Origin: Rhodobacterales bacterium HKCCE2091 | GTDB taxonomy: Bacteria > Pseudomonadota > Alphaproteobacteria > Rhodobacterales > Rhodobacteraceae | Direction: 5' to 3' | DNA: 64,000 nucleotides | NCBI GenBank assembly: GCA_015689685.1 | Contig: WVSL01000010.1 | Coordinates: forward strand, 1 to 64,000 | Part shown: positions 28,953 through 37,956 of the stretch, piece by piece | Layout of the letters: each line of letters starts with the position of its first letter | Position numbering within the stretch: the first letter of the stretch is position 1 | Made by a program: the position numbers and the translations under genes | Notes under the pieces: generated by a model | Databases searched by the model: none | Seen by the model: the letters and a program-made list of their open reading frames with translations, nothing else | Told to the model about the DNA's origin: nothing

Positions 28953-29195
28953 ATGGCTAACGCAGATCCGGCAATGGCGATGGGCGACGTCAGCGAGAAG
29001 AAGTTCGTGCCCGCGGTGCTTCTGTGCTTCTTCCTCGGCGGCTTCGGCATCCACCGCTTCTACCTCGGCCGCACCGGCACCGGCATCCTGATGCTGCTGA
29101 CGCTCGGCGGGCTCGGCATCTGGACGCTGATCGACTTCGTCCGCCTCGTTGTCGGCTCGCTCGGCGACGCCGAAGGCCGTCCGCTTCAGCGCTGA
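28953..29195 (+). CDS. TM2-domain membrane protein
   Basis: 80 aa, ATG 28953 preceded by AAAGGA. It contains the TM2 signature [20 protein letters not shown] and a C-terminal [16 protein letters not shown] helix, the standard short TM2 architecture. It is more canonical than its upstream neighbour. Role unknown. Confidence 0.9.
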   Translation: MANADPAMAMGDVSEKKFVPAVLLCFFLGGFGIHRFYLGRTGTGILMLLTLGGLGIWTLIDFVRLVVGSLGDAEGRPLQR

Positions 29196-29283
29196 CCGGC
29201 CCCGGGGCGGCGCGCGACCTCCCCCGTCGCGCCGCCCGGCACCCCCTCGGGGTGCTTTCTGCACCTGCAAACAGGTTCTGCGC

Positions 29284-29312
29284 GCGGGCCCGGAATTGAT
29301 CTCCGGGCCCGC
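29284..29312. terminator. Strong hairpin between TM2 genes and doxX-like gene
   Basis: An 11-bp perfect stem (GCGGGCCCGGA / TCCGGGCCCGC) with a 7-nt loop, 88 bp after the TM2 stop and 48 bp before the DoxX ATG. There is no T tract on either strand, so it may act as a Rho-dependent pause, an mRNA 3' end or a 5' structure of the doxX mRNA. Confidence 0.4.
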
Positions 29313-29360
29313 CGCCGTCAGGTCCCGATGCATCGAACTCGACGCATCAGGAGACGCGAC

Positions 29361-29756
29361 ATGACCACGAGCACGACCAACCCCGGTGCCCTTGCGCTGC
29401 CCGGCGCCGGGCTGGCCCACTGGCTCCTCCGCCTGCCGCTCGCCGCGGTGTTCCTCTACCACGGGATCGGGAAGTTCGGCGGCCTCGCCGCCGGCGCCGA
29501 GTTCATGGGCCTGCCGCTGGCGGTCTGGACGCTGGTCGCGATCGGCGAGGTCGCGGCGGGCCTCGCGCTGATCGGGGGCGGCGTGCTGACCGGGCGGGTC
29601 GGCGACATCCTCACCCGGCTCGGCGGGATCGGCGTCGCGGTGATCATGGTCGGCGCGATCATCCTCGTCCATCTCGGCCCGTGGTCGGGGATGGAATTCC
29701 AGGTCGTGCTGCTCGGCGCGGGCCTGTTCTTCGCGCTCCGCGGCAACGCCGCCTGA
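29361..29756 (+). CDS. DoxX-family membrane protein
   Basis: 131 aa from ATG 29361 with AGGAG 7 nt upstream. Four hydrophobic helices. The DoxX signature LPLAAVFLYHGIGKFGGL opens the first helix, followed by LVAIGEVAAGLALIGGG and GMEFQVVLLGAGLFFALRG. DoxX-type proteins are quinone- or redox-associated membrane proteins; the specific role is not deducible. Confidence 0.85.
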   Translation: MTTSTTNPGALALPGAGLAHWLLRLPLAAVFLYHGIGKFGGLAAGAEFMGLPLAVWTLVAIGEVAAGLALIGGGVLTGRVGDILTRLGGIGVAVIMVGAIILVHLGPWSGMEFQVVLLGAGLFFALRGNAA

Positions 29757-29904
29757 GACGGGTCGCGCGCCGGACACCTGCTCCGGCGCGCGAAACATCG
29801 GTAAAACAACGGCTTTGGCCGGAGATTACAACGGTCGCCCCCCTATCCCGATGCCGCGCTGCCGCGTAGCCAGCCGCCATCGACACCTAGAGGGATTTGA
29901 ACCA

Positions 29905-30576
29905 GTGAAGATCGTTCTCGCGGCCATCGCCGCCGCCGCCATGTCCACCGCCGCCGATGCGGCAACCACCACGTTCACCGACCGCGCGGCCTTCGACGCC
30001 GCCATCTCGGGTGCGCCGAACATCATCCCGGAGCCGCTCTACGGTTCGACAATCATCAACGAACGACAAATCTCCGTCGCGAGCGGGTTCACCTCCGACT
30101 TCGACGGGTCGCTCGAGGACGACCAGCTCCGCCACGCGCTCAACAACAATCGTCTGTTCGTTCTCGTCGACGGTGACGGCGACATCTCCGGAGACGGCGG
30201 GAGCAGCGCGACCTGGACCCTGCCCGAGAACACCTTCGCCTTCGGGTTCGACTTCGTCTTCGGCGCGTTCGGCTTCGACGAGGATCTCGATCTCGCCCAG
30301 ATCTTCATCGAAACCAGCAGGGGCGAGGAAGCGTTCTCGCTGTCCGATTTCGACGCCTCCCTCGCGTTCGACTTCGCGGGCTTCGTCTCCGACACCGCCA
30401 TCCGCAGCGTCCGTCTCGCCAGCGCCGGCGGCCGGGGCGCGCAGGGCATCACCTTCGAGGATTTCACCTTCGCCACCGAGGCCCCTGCCCCCGTCCCGCT
30501 GCCCGCGGCCCTGCCGCTTCTCGCCGGGTCCATCGGGCTCGTCGGCGTCTTCGGACGCCGCCGCGCGCGGCGCTGA
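29905..30576 (+). CDS. Secreted VPLPA-CTERM sorting protein
   Basis: 223 aa with a likely GTG start at 29905, giving a signal peptide (VKIVLAAIAAAAMSTAADAAT). The extreme C-terminus APVPLPAALPLLAGSIGLVG followed by a basic FGRRRARR is the VPLPA-CTERM signal used by exosortase-type systems in Rhodobacterales. The mature domain is acidic (FDFVFGAFGFDEDLDLAQIF). Such proteins are usually exported with extracellular polysaccharide or biofilm matrix. No exosortase gene is in this window. Confidence 0.82.
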   Translation: MKIVLAAIAAAAMSTAADAATTTFTDRAAFDAAISGAPNIIPEPLYGSTIINERQISVASGFTSDFDGSLEDDQLRHALNNNRLFVLVDGDGDISGDGGSSATWTLPENTFAFGFDFVFGAFGFDEDLDLAQIFIETSRGEEAFSLSDFDASLAFDFAGFVSDTAIRSVRLASAGGRGAQGITFEDFTFATEAPAPVPLPAALPLLAGSIGLVGVFGRRRARR

Positions 30577-30642
30577 CCATCGCGTCGTAACCAGTGGCGG
30601 CCGTTGCCCCGGCCGTTCCGCATTCCCCATCGTCACGAGTGC

Positions 30643-30673
30643 CGGGGCCGTTCCGAGAGGAGCGGCCCCGTTT
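30643..30673 (+). terminator. Intrinsic terminator-like hairpin after the VPLPA-CTERM gene
   Basis: Twelve pairs (CGGGGCCGTTCC with GGAGCGGCCCCG, one G-U) capped by a GAGA tetraloop and followed by TTT. It lies 67 bp after the stop and just before the paired palindromes upstream of sdhC, so it would insulate the sdh promoter from upstream transcription. Confidence 0.6.
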
Positions 30674-30682
30674 GCGCGAACA

Positions 30683-30713
30683 TGTGATCACACTTCGGAA
30701 ATCTGTGATCACA
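30683..30713. promoter_or_regulatory. Paired 10-bp palindromes upstream of sdhCDAB
   Basis: TGTGATCACA at 30683-30692 and 30704-30713 with an 11-bp spacer, the same geometry as upstream of sucC but an unrelated spacer. It lies 131-161 bp upstream of the sdhC ATG. Conserved half-sites and spacing with a divergent spacer are what protein binding would produce. Confidence 0.75.
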
Positions 30714-30843
30714 AGAACGGCCGATGCGGCGTTAGGCCCCAGAATCCGGACAATTTCCCTGCCGCAGACGCGTGACAGCGCGGAAAAACCCGGTATGGAT
30801 ACGGGGGAGTTCAAAGACCAAGCCAAAGCTGAGAGGGTCCGCC

Positions 30844-31233
30844 ATGGCTGACATGAACCGGGGCAACCGGCCGCTTTCTCCCTTCATGCTCGGGCCCTAC
30901 TACCGCCCACAGCTCAACTCGGTGACCTCGATCCTGAACCGGATCTCGGGGATCGCGCTGCTCGGTTCGGCGTTCCTCCTCGTGTGGTGGTTGCTCGCGC
31001 TCGCGACCGGGCCGGACGCGTTCCGCGTGGCCGATGCGCTGATGACCTCGATCCTCGGCGATCTCGTCTTCACCATCTCGATCCTCGGGCTTTGGTACCA
31101 CGCGCTCGGCGGGGTGCGGCACCTGATCTGGGATGCCGGCTACGGGCTCGACATGGCGACCGCGGACCGGATGGGTTGGGGGGTCATCATCGGGGCCTTC
31201 GCGCTGACCTTCCTGACCATCGTCGCGATCTGA
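30844..31233 (+). CDS. sdhC: Succinate dehydrogenase cytochrome b556 subunit
   Basis: 129 aa from ATG 30844 (MADMNRGNRPLSPFMLGPYY). Three transmembrane helices. The family signature RPLSPFML...YRPQLNSVTSILNRISGIAL and the haem ligand region HALGGVRHLIWDAG are intact. It anchors SdhAB and forms the quinone/haem b site with SdhD. First gene of the sdh operon, with the paired palindromes upstream. Confidence 0.96.
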   Translation: MADMNRGNRPLSPFMLGPYYRPQLNSVTSILNRISGIALLGSAFLLVWWLLALATGPDAFRVADALMTSILGDLVFTISILGLWYHALGGVRHLIWDAGYGLDMATADRMGWGVIIGAFALTFLTIVAI

Positions 31234-31247
31234 GGGGGACCACGGAC

Positions 31248-31619
31248 ATGCAATTCCTGACCGACCGCAAGAAGGTGACCGGGCTCGGCACCGCGCGCAC
31301 CGGCACCGAACACCACTGGACCCTGACCACCACCTCCGTGGGCCTGCTGATCCTGACGCCGTTCTTCCTGTACTACGTCGGCAGCGCCTTCGGGCAGTCC
31401 TACGAGGACGCCATCGCGATCCTCGGCCGGCCGTTCCCTGCCATCGTCACCGGGCTGATGCTGGCCATCGGCTTCCACCACTTCCGCATCGGCATCCAGG
31501 CCGTAATCGACGACTACGTCGACGGCAAGGCGCGCAAGATCGCGCTCGTGCTCATGAGCCTCGTCGCCTACGGGCTGGCGGCGGCCGGCCTGTTCGCCAT
31601 CGCCAGCATCGCGCTCTGA
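31248..31619 (+). CDS. sdhD: Succinate dehydrogenase membrane anchor subunit
   Basis: 123 aa from ATG 31248 ([20 protein letters not shown]). Three hydrophobic helices. The alphaproteobacterial SdhD pattern [20 protein letters not shown] and the haem/quinone region [17 protein letters not shown] are visible. It lies 14 bp after sdhC and 10 bp before sdhA. Confidence 0.95.
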   Translation: MQFLTDRKKVTGLGTARTGTEHHWTLTTTSVGLLILTPFFLYYVGSAFGQSYEDAIAILGRPFPAIVTGLMLAIGFHHFRIGIQAVIDDYVDGKARKIALVLMSLVAYGLAAAGLFAIASIAL

Positions 31620-31629
31620 GGGGCAAGAC

Positions 31630-33438
31630 ATGACCGCTTCCTACGACATCACCCACCACACCTATGACGTCGTCGTGGTCGGCGCCGGCGGTTCGGGCCT
31701 GCGCGCCACGCTCGGCATGGCCGAGCAGGGCCTGCGCACCGCCTGCGTGACCAAGGTGTTCCCGACCCGCTCCCACACCGTCGCGGCCCAGGGCGGGATC
31801 GCCGCCTCGCTCGGCAACATGGGGCCGGATCACTGGCACTGGCACATGTACGACACCGTGAAGGGCTCCGACTGGCTCGGCGATACCGACGCGATGGAGT
31901 ACCTCGCCCGCGAGGCGCCGAAGGCGGTCTACGAGCTGGAACATTATGGCGTGCCGTTCAGCCGGACCGAGGAAGGCAAGATCTACCAGCGCCCCTTCGG
32001 CGGCCACACCACGGAATTCGGCGAAGGCCCCCCGGTGCAGCGCACCTGCGCCGCCGCCGACCGCACCGGCCACGCCATCCTGCACACGCTCTACGGCCAG
32101 TCGCTGAAGCAGCAGGCCGAGTTCTACATCGAGTATTTCGCGACCGACCTCATCATGTCCGAGGACGGCCAGTGTCAGGGCGTCCTGGCCTGGAAGCTGG
32201 ATGACGGCACGCTGCACGTCTTCAACGCCAAGATGACCGTGCTGGCGACTGGCGGCTACGGCCGCGCCTACTTCTCCGCCACCTCGGCCCACACCTGCAC
32301 CGGTGACGGCGGCGGCATGGTCGCGCGCCAGGGCCTGCCGCTTCAGGACATGGAATTCGTCCAGTTCCACCCGACCGGCATCTACGGCGCCGGCTGCCTC
32401 ATCACCGAGGGCGCGCGCGGCGAAGGTGGTTACCTGACCAACTCCGAGGGCGAGCGGTTCATGGAACGCTACGCGCCGACCTACAAGGATCTCGCCTCCC
32501 GCGACGTGGTCTCGCGCTGCATGACGATGGAGATCCGCGAGGGCCGCGGCGTCGGCAAGGACAAGGACCACATCCTTCTGAACCTGAACCACCTGCCGCC
32601 CGAAACCCTGCACGAACGCCTGCCCGGCATCTCGGAAAGCGCGCGCATCTTCGCCGGCGTCGACGTGACGAAAGAGGCGATCCCGGTCCTGCCGACGGTC
32701 CACTACAACATGGGCGGCATCCCGACGAACTACTGGGGCGAGGCGCTGAACCCGACCGCCGACAACCCCGACGCCATCGTACCCGGCCTGATGGCCGTGG
32801 GTGAGGCCGGCTGCGCGTCGGTCCACGGCGCCAACCGGCTCGGCTCCAACAGCCTCATCGACCTCGTGGTGTTCGGCCGCGCCGCCGCGATCCGCGCCGG
32901 CGAGGTGGTGGACCCGGACGCGCCGAACCCGACGCTGAACCAGGCCAGCCTCGACGCCGCGCTGGCGCGTTTCGACGGTCTCCGCAACGCCGATGGTCAC
33001 ACGCCGACGGCCGACCTGCGGCTCGAGATGCAGCGCGCGATGCAGGAGGACGCCGCCGTCTTCCGCACCGACAAGACGCTGGCCGAAGGCGTCGCCAAGA
33101 TGGAGAAGATCGCGGCCAAGGTTTCCGACCTGAAGGTGACCGACCGCTCTCTGATCTGGAACTCCGACCTGATGGAGACGCTGGAGCTGACCAACCTGAT
33201 GCCGAACGCGCTGGCGACCATCGTCGGCGCCGAGGCGCGCAAGGAAAGCCGTGGCGCCCACGCCCACGAGGACTATCCGAACCGCGACGACGAGAACTGG
33301 CGCAAGCACACGCTCGCCACGGTCGACGGGACCGAGACGACGCTCAGCTACCGCCCGGTCCACCTCGATCCGCTGTCGGAACAGGCCGAGGGCGGCATCG
33401 ACCTCGCCAAGATCAAGCCGAAGGCGAGGGTCTACTGA
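31630..33438 (+). CDS. sdhA: Succinate dehydrogenase flavoprotein subunit
   Basis: 602 aa. Oxidises succinate to fumarate with covalently bound FAD. Visible: FAD motif [14 protein letters not shown], the flavinylation histidine region [36 protein letters not shown], the catalytic Arg/His region [12 protein letters not shown] and [13 protein letters not shown], and the C-terminal [18 protein letters not shown]. Length is standard. The stop overlaps the ATG of a small secreted protein (TGATG); sdhB is three genes further on. Confidence 0.98.
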   Translation: MTASYDITHHTYDVVVVGAGGSGLRATLGMAEQGLRTACVTKVFPTRSHTVAAQGGIAASLGNMGPDHWHWHMYDTVKGSDWLGDTDAMEYLAREAPKAVYELEHYGVPFSRTEEGKIYQRPFGGHTTEFGEGPPVQRTCAAADRTGHAILHTLYGQSLKQQAEFYIEYFATDLIMSEDGQCQGVLAWKLDDGTLHVFNAKMTVLATGGYGRAYFSATSAHTCTGDGGGMVARQGLPLQDMEFVQFHPTGIYGAGCLITEGARGEGGYLTNSEGERFMERYAPTYKDLASRDVVSRCMTMEIREGRGVGKDKDHILLNLNHLPPETLHERLPGISESARIFAGVDVTKEAIPVLPTVHYNMGGIPTNYWGEALNPTADNPDAIVPGLMAVGEAGCASVHGANRLGSNSLIDLVVFGRAAAIRAGEVVDPDAPNPTLNQASLDAALARFDGLRNADGHTPTADLRLEMQRAMQEDAAVFRTDKTLAEGVAKMEKIAAKVSDLKVTDRSLIWNSDLMETLELTNLMPNALATIVGAEARKESRGAHAHEDYPNRDDENWRKHTLATVDGTETTLSYRPVHLDPLSEQAEGGIDLAKIKPKARVY

Positions 33439-33749
33439 TGCGCGTGGCGGCGCAGATGGCGGCCGTTTCGGCTCTGTCCGCGCTGGCGGCCTCCGCCGCC
33501 GTGGCCGGGCCCGGCTCCGCCGACCGCGCCGCCGTCCGCGCCCTGATCGTCGACAACCTCGTCGGCGGGGACATCACCCCGACAGTGGCCGACCGCATCG
33601 CCACCTGCCGGCTCGACCGGATGACGGACGCACAGGTGGCGCGGTTCCTCTCCGCGCCTGGCGAACCCGATCCGGAGGTCGCCTTGCAGGACGTCGCGGA
33701 TATCGTCAGCCTCGTGGACTGCGAGGCGGAGGCGGTTCGCAGGGGATGA
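33438..33749 (+). CDS. Small secreted protein inside the sdh operon
   Basis: 103 aa with a signal peptide (MAAVSALSALAASAAVAGP). The mature part is helical with two cysteines (RIATCRLDRM and SLVDCEAEA), which could form a disulfide. Its ATG overlaps the sdhA stop and its stop overlaps the next ATG, so it is translationally coupled to sdhA. Family not recognised. Confidence 0.7.
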   Translation: MRVAAQMAAVSALSALAASAAVAGPGSADRAAVRALIVDNLVGGDITPTVADRIATCRLDRMTDAQVARFLSAPGEPDPEVALQDVADIVSLVDCEAEAVRRG

Positions 33750-34060
33750 GAACCGCGACGCTCTCCTCCCTCGGCCTCGCCGCGCTCCTGGCCCTCACCG
33801 CCTGTAGCGACCAGGTCATGTCCGAGGCCCGCGCCGAACGGCTCTGCCGGGACGAGGCGCGGCTCGCGGACGGGTTCGCGGGCAATGTCGGCGTCGCCGG
33901 CGGCACCGGCGGGGCGCGCGCGGGCGGCTCGATCACCATCTCGAACAACATCCTCCGCCCCCGCGACGAGGCGGCGGTGATGGAAAGCTGCATCGCCCGG
34001 CGGATGGCCGGGCGCGGCGGCCCCGGCGGGTTCCGCCTGACGGTCTCGGGGGCGACATGA
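33746..34060 (+). CDS. Small lipoprotein inside the sdh operon
   Basis: 104 aa from ATG 33746, overlapping the previous stop by 4 bp. Signal peptide with lipobox ALTAC. The mature part contains a glycine-rich stretch (GVAGGTGGARAGGS), ISNNILRPRDEA and CIARRMAGRGGPGG. Its stop overlaps the sulfotransferase start by 4 bp. Function unknown. Confidence 0.7.
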   Translation: MRTATLSSLGLAALLALTACSDQVMSEARAERLCRDEARLADGFAGNVGVAGGTGGARAGGSITISNNILRPRDEAAVMESCIARRMAGRGGPGGFRLTVSGAT

Positions 34061-34869
34061 GCCGCCTCGTCGCCGTCGCCACCCACCACAAGACCGGCAC
34101 CGTCTGGATGCGCCGGGTCTGGTCGCACTGGTCCGAAACCCTCGGCCTTCCGCGCATCCGCGTCAGCGGCCCCGGCTCGGTGACGGAAGTGCCGGCGGAG
34201 GGCCGCGCGCTCCTCGTGTCGTGGAACGCGGCGTTCCCGGCGGAGCTGCTCGACCGTGCCGACCTGCGCGGGATGCACCTCGTCCGCGACCCGCGCGACG
34301 TGCTGATCTCGGGCCTGCGCTACCACCTGATCGCGCCCGTGGCGGGCGAACGCGCGCTCCACGTCCCGCGCACGGATCTCGGCGGGAAGACCTACCAGCA
34401 GCACCTGAACGCCCTGCCGACGACCCATGCCCGGATGCTGTTCGAGATGGAGAACGTCCACCTCGACACGCTGACCGAGATGACCGCCTGGCGCTACGAC
34501 CGCCCCAACCTCCGCGAGCTCCGCTACGAGGACCTGGTGCGGGACCGCGACATGACGCTGTTCGCAGACCTGCTCGACTTCCTCGGGATCGACGGCGCCG
34601 AGAAGGACACCGCGCTTGACGCCTACTGGGCCAACTCGCTGTTCGGCGGCTTCGCCGAACGCGAGGCCCGCCCGCGCCGGGTCGCGCTGCATGTCCAGTC
34701 GGGCGAGCCCGCGCAATGGGAAACCCGGATGCCGCGCAGCGTCGCGGAGGTCTACGTCGAACGGCACAACGACGCGCTTGTCGCGCTCGGATACGAAACC
34801 GATGCCTCCTGGGTCGCCCGCTGCCCGGACGAGGTCGAGACCGCGGCGCTCGCCGGGTCCAAGAACTGA
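34057..34869 (+). CDS. Sulfotransferase-family protein inside the sdh operon
   Basis: 270 aa. It shows the PAPS 5'-phosphosulfate loop variant HHKTGTVWM near the N-terminus, the 3'-phosphate-binding HLVRDPRDVLISGLRYH near residue 80, and the downstream LRELRYEDLVRDRDMTLFADL and EVYVERHNDALVALGY helices typical of sulfotransferase domains. The acceptor cannot be predicted. It overlaps the preceding lipoprotein gene by 4 bp and lies 18 bp before sdhB. No PAPS-synthesis genes are in the window. Confidence 0.8.
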   Translation: MSRLVAVATHHKTGTVWMRRVWSHWSETLGLPRIRVSGPGSVTEVPAEGRALLVSWNAAFPAELLDRADLRGMHLVRDPRDVLISGLRYHLIAPVAGERALHVPRTDLGGKTYQQHLNALPTTHARMLFEMENVHLDTLTEMTAWRYDRPNLRELRYEDLVRDRDMTLFADLLDFLGIDGAEKDTALDAYWANSLFGGFAEREARPRRVALHVQSGEPAQWETRMPRSVAEVYVERHNDALVALGYETDASWVARCPDEVETAALAGSKN

Positions 34870-34887
34870 GGAAAACGGAGTAACGCG

Positions 34888-35667
34888 ATGGCCGAACTTA
34901 CCCTGCCGAAGAACTCCCGGATCACCACCGGCAAGACCTGGCCGAAGCCCGAGGGCGCGACCAACGTGCGCGCCTTCCACATCTACCGCTGGAACCCCGA
35001 CGACGGGAAGAACCCGCGCGTGGACACCTACTTCCTCGACATGGACCAGTGCGGCCCGATGGTCCTGGACGCGCTCATCAAGATCAAGAACGAGATCGAC
35101 CCGACCCTGACCTTCCGCCGGTCCTGCCGCGAAGGCATCTGCGGCTCCTGCGCGATGAACATCGACGGGATCAACACGCTCGCCTGCATCTACGGCATGG
35201 ACGAGATCAAGGGCGACGTCCGCATCTACCCGCTGCCGCACATGCCGGTGGTCAAGGACCTGATCCCCGACCTGACGCTGTTCTACGCCCAGCACGCCTC
35301 GATCATGCCGTGGCTGGAAACGAAGTCGAACACGCCGGAAAAGGAATGGCGGCAGTCGATCGAGGACCGCAAGAAGCTCGACGGGCTCTACGAATGCGTG
35401 ATGTGCGCCTCGTGCTCGACCGCCTGCCCGAGCTACTGGTGGAACTCCGACCGCTACCTCGGCCCGGCCGCGCTGCTCCATGCCTACCGCTGGATCATCG
35501 ACAGCCGCGACGAGGCCACCGGCGAGCGGCTCGACGACCTCGAGGATCCGTTCAAGCTCTACCGCTGCCACACGATCATGAACTGCACCAAGACCTGCCC
35601 CAAGGGCCTGAACCCGGCCAAGGCCATCGCGGAAATCAAGAAGATGATGGTCGAGCGGCAGCTGTGA
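34888..35667 (+). CDS. sdhB: Succinate dehydrogenase iron-sulfur subunit
   Basis: 259 aa. Carries electrons from SdhA to quinone. The [2Fe-2S] cysteines are in [16 protein letters not shown] and TLAC. The [4Fe-4S] and [3Fe-4S] cysteines are in [16 protein letters not shown] and [20 protein letters not shown]. Start ATG 34888 with GAGG and a GGAG upstream. It is separated from sdhA by three coupled genes, which is unusual, and its stop overlaps the next ATG. Confidence 0.97.
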   Translation: MAELTLPKNSRITTGKTWPKPEGATNVRAFHIYRWNPDDGKNPRVDTYFLDMDQCGPMVLDALIKIKNEIDPTLTFRRSCREGICGSCAMNIDGINTLACIYGMDEIKGDVRIYPLPHMPVVKDLIPDLTLFYAQHASIMPWLETKSNTPEKEWRQSIEDRKKLDGLYECVMCASCSTACPSYWWNSDRYLGPAALLHAYRWIIDSRDEATGERLDDLEDPFKLYRCHTIMNCTKTCPKGLNPAKAIAEIKKMMVERQL

Positions 35668-36098
35668 TGCGGGCGCTTCTGCTGGTCCTCGCGCTCTGGG
35701 CGGCGGCACCGGCGGCGGCCCAGGACTGGTCCTTCATCGACCCGCTCATCGCCCGCTCGCTCGATGTCCGGGCGGGCGATTCCGGGGCCACGTTGTTCCC
35801 CGACCACCCCGACCCGGCGCAGGCCACCACCGCGGTCGGCTTCCACTACTTCCCGAACCGGTCCGGCGGCAACTCCTTCTCCATCGCGGTCGGCGTGTTC
35901 CGGCGCGGCGACGGCGGCTGGACCTATGCCGGGCCGGTCGAGGTGTTCGGGACCGACCCGCGGGATCCCGCCTTCGCCCCGGGCCGGTTCGAGATCACGA
36001 CCACGATGCTCGGCCCGAACGAACCGCGCTGCTGCCCGACCCTCGCCATGCGCTGGATCGTCGATACAGGCACGCTCACGGCGACCCGGCTCGACTGA
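35667..36098 (+). CDS. Secreted protein of unknown function after sdhB
   Basis: 143 aa with a signal peptide (LLLVLALWAAAPAAAQD). The mature domain is beta-rich (HYFPNRSGGNSFSIAVGVF, WTYAGPVEVFG) and ends with RCCPTLAMRWIVD containing a vicinal cysteine pair. Start overlaps the sdhB stop (TGATG), so it is the last gene of the sdh transcript. I do not recognise the family. Confidence 0.72.
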   Translation: MRALLLVLALWAAAPAAAQDWSFIDPLIARSLDVRAGDSGATLFPDHPDPAQATTAVGFHYFPNRSGGNSFSIAVGVFRRGDGGWTYAGPVEVFGTDPRDPAFAPGRFEITTTMLGPNEPRCCPTLAMRWIVDTGTLTATRLD

Positions 36099-36121
36099 AC
36101 CGCCCCGCTTCTTCATCCCCT

Positions 36122-36145
36122 AAATATTCCCCGCCGGAGGCACGC
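36122..36145 (+). repeat. Intergenic repeat copy A (AAATAT + CCCCGCCGGAGGCAC)
   Basis: A short motif containing AAATATT followed by CCCCGCCGGAGGCACGC, 23 bp after the stop of the last sdh-operon gene. A near-identical copy lies after the ALDH16 gene (55754-55776) and a related one on the minus strand at 58181-58196. All are at gene 3' ends. Confidence 0.6.
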
Positions 36146-36266
36146 GAGGCCCGAAGGGCATCGCACGCGCCGCCGAGGGCTCCCCGGACGGGGGGCGCGA
36201 GGCGGCGCGTTCCCCCGCGCGCCCACGCCTGCTAGCCTGCCGCCGAAACCGACAGGACCCCGCCCG

Positions 36267-37103
36267 ATGCAAGCCCCCGACGACGCCGAAGCCCGCCGCG
36301 CCATCGCCCCAGTGATCTGCTACCCCACCGAGGCCCTGCCCGCGCCGGATCCCGCCTGGCTCGCCGCGGCGGCGGAGGACCGGGTGCCGCGCCACGCGCT
36401 CACCGTGCCGCCGCGCGACGGCCGCGCCTTCCGCGTCCGGGCCGGGCAGGTGTTCCGCATCTCCTGCCCCGAGGGCGCGCAGGTCGGCGACCTGAACCTC
36501 TGGAACGCCCACGACCTCGCGGAGCGGTTCTTCTCCGGCAAGACCCGCGCGCTCCACGGCACCCATGTCGGGCGCGGCGACCGGCTCTGGTCCTGCCTGC
36601 CCTTCCTGCGGCCGATGACGACCATCGTCGCGGACAGCCTCGACTGGTACGGGATCGACGCGCATGGCGGCGGGGTCCACGACGTCATCGGCACCCGCTG
36701 CGATCCCTATACCCACCGGCTCCTGTCGGGCGGCGACTACCACCATTGCTGCCATTCCAACCTGACCCGCGCGCTCGCGGACGAAACCGGGCTCACGCTC
36801 GACGCGGCGGAACCGCACGTCCACGACGTGCTCAACGTCTTCATGTGCACGGGCTTCACCCGCGACCGGAACCGCTACTTCATGAAGGCCTCGCCGGCGC
36901 GGCAGGGTGACTGCATCGAGTTCCTGGCCGAGATCGACCTGATCGCCGCGCTTTCGGCCTGCCCCGGCGGCGACTGCTCCGCGACCCATTCCTCCGACGA
37001 GGCCACATGCCACCCGCTTCTGGTGGAGATCTTCGACTGCGCGCTCACCGCGAACCACGTCCCACCACCCCGCAACGGATACGACGGCGGCCACGGGCGC
37101 TGA
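36267..37103 (+). CDS. DUF1989 (urea carboxylase-associated) family protein
   Basis: 278 aa. The DUF1989 fold is recognisable from RVRAGQVFRISCPEGAQVGDLNLW, GTRCDPYTHRLLSGGDYHHC, HDVLNVFMCTGFT and RQGDCIEFLAEIDL. The family is associated with urea/amidine carboxylation genes (guanidine and urea degradation), but none are nearby here. Conserved Cys/His residues suggest a metal site. A 168-bp gap with repeat copy A precedes it. Confidence 0.85.
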   Translation: MQAPDDAEARRAIAPVICYPTEALPAPDPAWLAAAAEDRVPRHALTVPPRDGRAFRVRAGQVFRISCPEGAQVGDLNLWNAHDLAERFFSGKTRALHGTHVGRGDRLWSCLPFLRPMTTIVADSLDWYGIDAHGGGVHDVIGTRCDPYTHRLLSGGDYHHCCHSNLTRALADETGLTLDAAEPHVHDVLNVFMCTGFTRDRNRYFMKASPARQGDCIEFLAEIDLIAALSACPGGDCSATHSSDEATCHPLLVEIFDCALTANHVPPPRNGYDGGHGR

Positions 37104-37157
37104 TTTCCGCGGGCTTTCCTGCTATCCTCCCGGCGGACCGGAACCGGGAGACGCAGC

Positions 37158-37721
37158 ATGCGCACCTTCGGCCCTCTCACTGCCGCCCTCGTGCTTGCCC
37201 TGACCGGCATGGCCCCGGCCCAGACCGTTCTCGACCTCTCGCCCCCAACCGGGTCCGAGCCCGCGGCCGCGCTGGAGGAGACCGCCGACTTCGCCGCGAT
37301 CCTCGGCCATTTCCAGTCGCTGGACCGCATCTCCGCGGATCTCGCGCAGCACCAGTCCGTCGCCATTCTCGGCCATATCTACGGATGGGAAGCGCCGAGC
37401 CATGACAACACCCAGTCCTACAACTCCGCGCTGATGCACGCGATCAGCGGCACCGAGATCGAGGCGGTGGACGCGCGGCGCGGGATCGAACGCAACCCCG
37501 CCGCCTCGGAACTCGACCTGATCGCGGTGCGGGGGATCGACCGGGACATGCGCCGCCTGCGCGCGACCTCGGCGCAGGTGCTCGAGTACCTGTTCGACGG
37601 CCGTGTCGCGGATGCCGCGGCACTCTACCAGTCGGAGACGGTCCCGCTTCGCCAGCAGATCCAGCATGCCGCGCTCACGGCGGTCACGCTGACCCGGGAA
37701 CGGCTTTCGGCCGCCCCCTGA
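37158..37721 (+). CDS. Secreted protein of unknown function
   Basis: 187 aa with a signal peptide (LTAALVLALTGMAPAQT). The mature part is mostly helical with ILGHFQSLDRISADLAQHQSV and QQIQHAALTAVTLTRERL. No cysteines in the mature domain and no catalytic motif recognised. The start at 37158 has GGGAGA upstream. It lies 54 bp after the DUF1989 gene. Confidence 0.65.
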   Translation: MRTFGPLTAALVLALTGMAPAQTVLDLSPPTGSEPAAALEETADFAAILGHFQSLDRISADLAQHQSVAILGHIYGWEAPSHDNTQSYNSALMHAISGTEIEAVDARRGIERNPAASELDLIAVRGIDRDMRRLRATSAQVLEYLFDGRVADAAALYQSETVPLRQQIQHAALTAVTLTRERLSAAP

Positions 37722-37787
37722 CCGTTGCAGCGGAATCACATTTCCGCCCCGCGCCGCGCTACGAAAATTTCACGAAAGAAACCTCTT

Positions 37788-37890
37788 GCATCGACTCACG
37801 CGATGCCCCAAATGCGCGCTTACAGACGCCAACGCACGCACCTCTGTCGAGGTGGGCCAAGCACCCACGCGGTTACGTAGCGACGGTAAC
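37788..37890 (+). ncRNA. Candidate structured leader of ornithine decarboxylase (speF-type)
   Basis: The 235-bp region upstream of the ornithine decarboxylase gene holds no ORF but three small hairpins in series: GCATCG/CGATGC (37788-37806), CACCTC-TGTC-GAGGTG (37839-37854) and GTTAC/GTAAC (37872-37890). An alphaproteobacterial speF leader RNA in front of ornithine decarboxylase genes is an established Rfam family. Membership here is inferred from position and structure only. Confidence 0.45.
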
Positions 37891-37956
37891 GTCTTCACTG
37901 GAACTGAGCGGTCTGTGCCGGGAAACCGGAATGGCCGGGTCTGATGGAGATGACCA

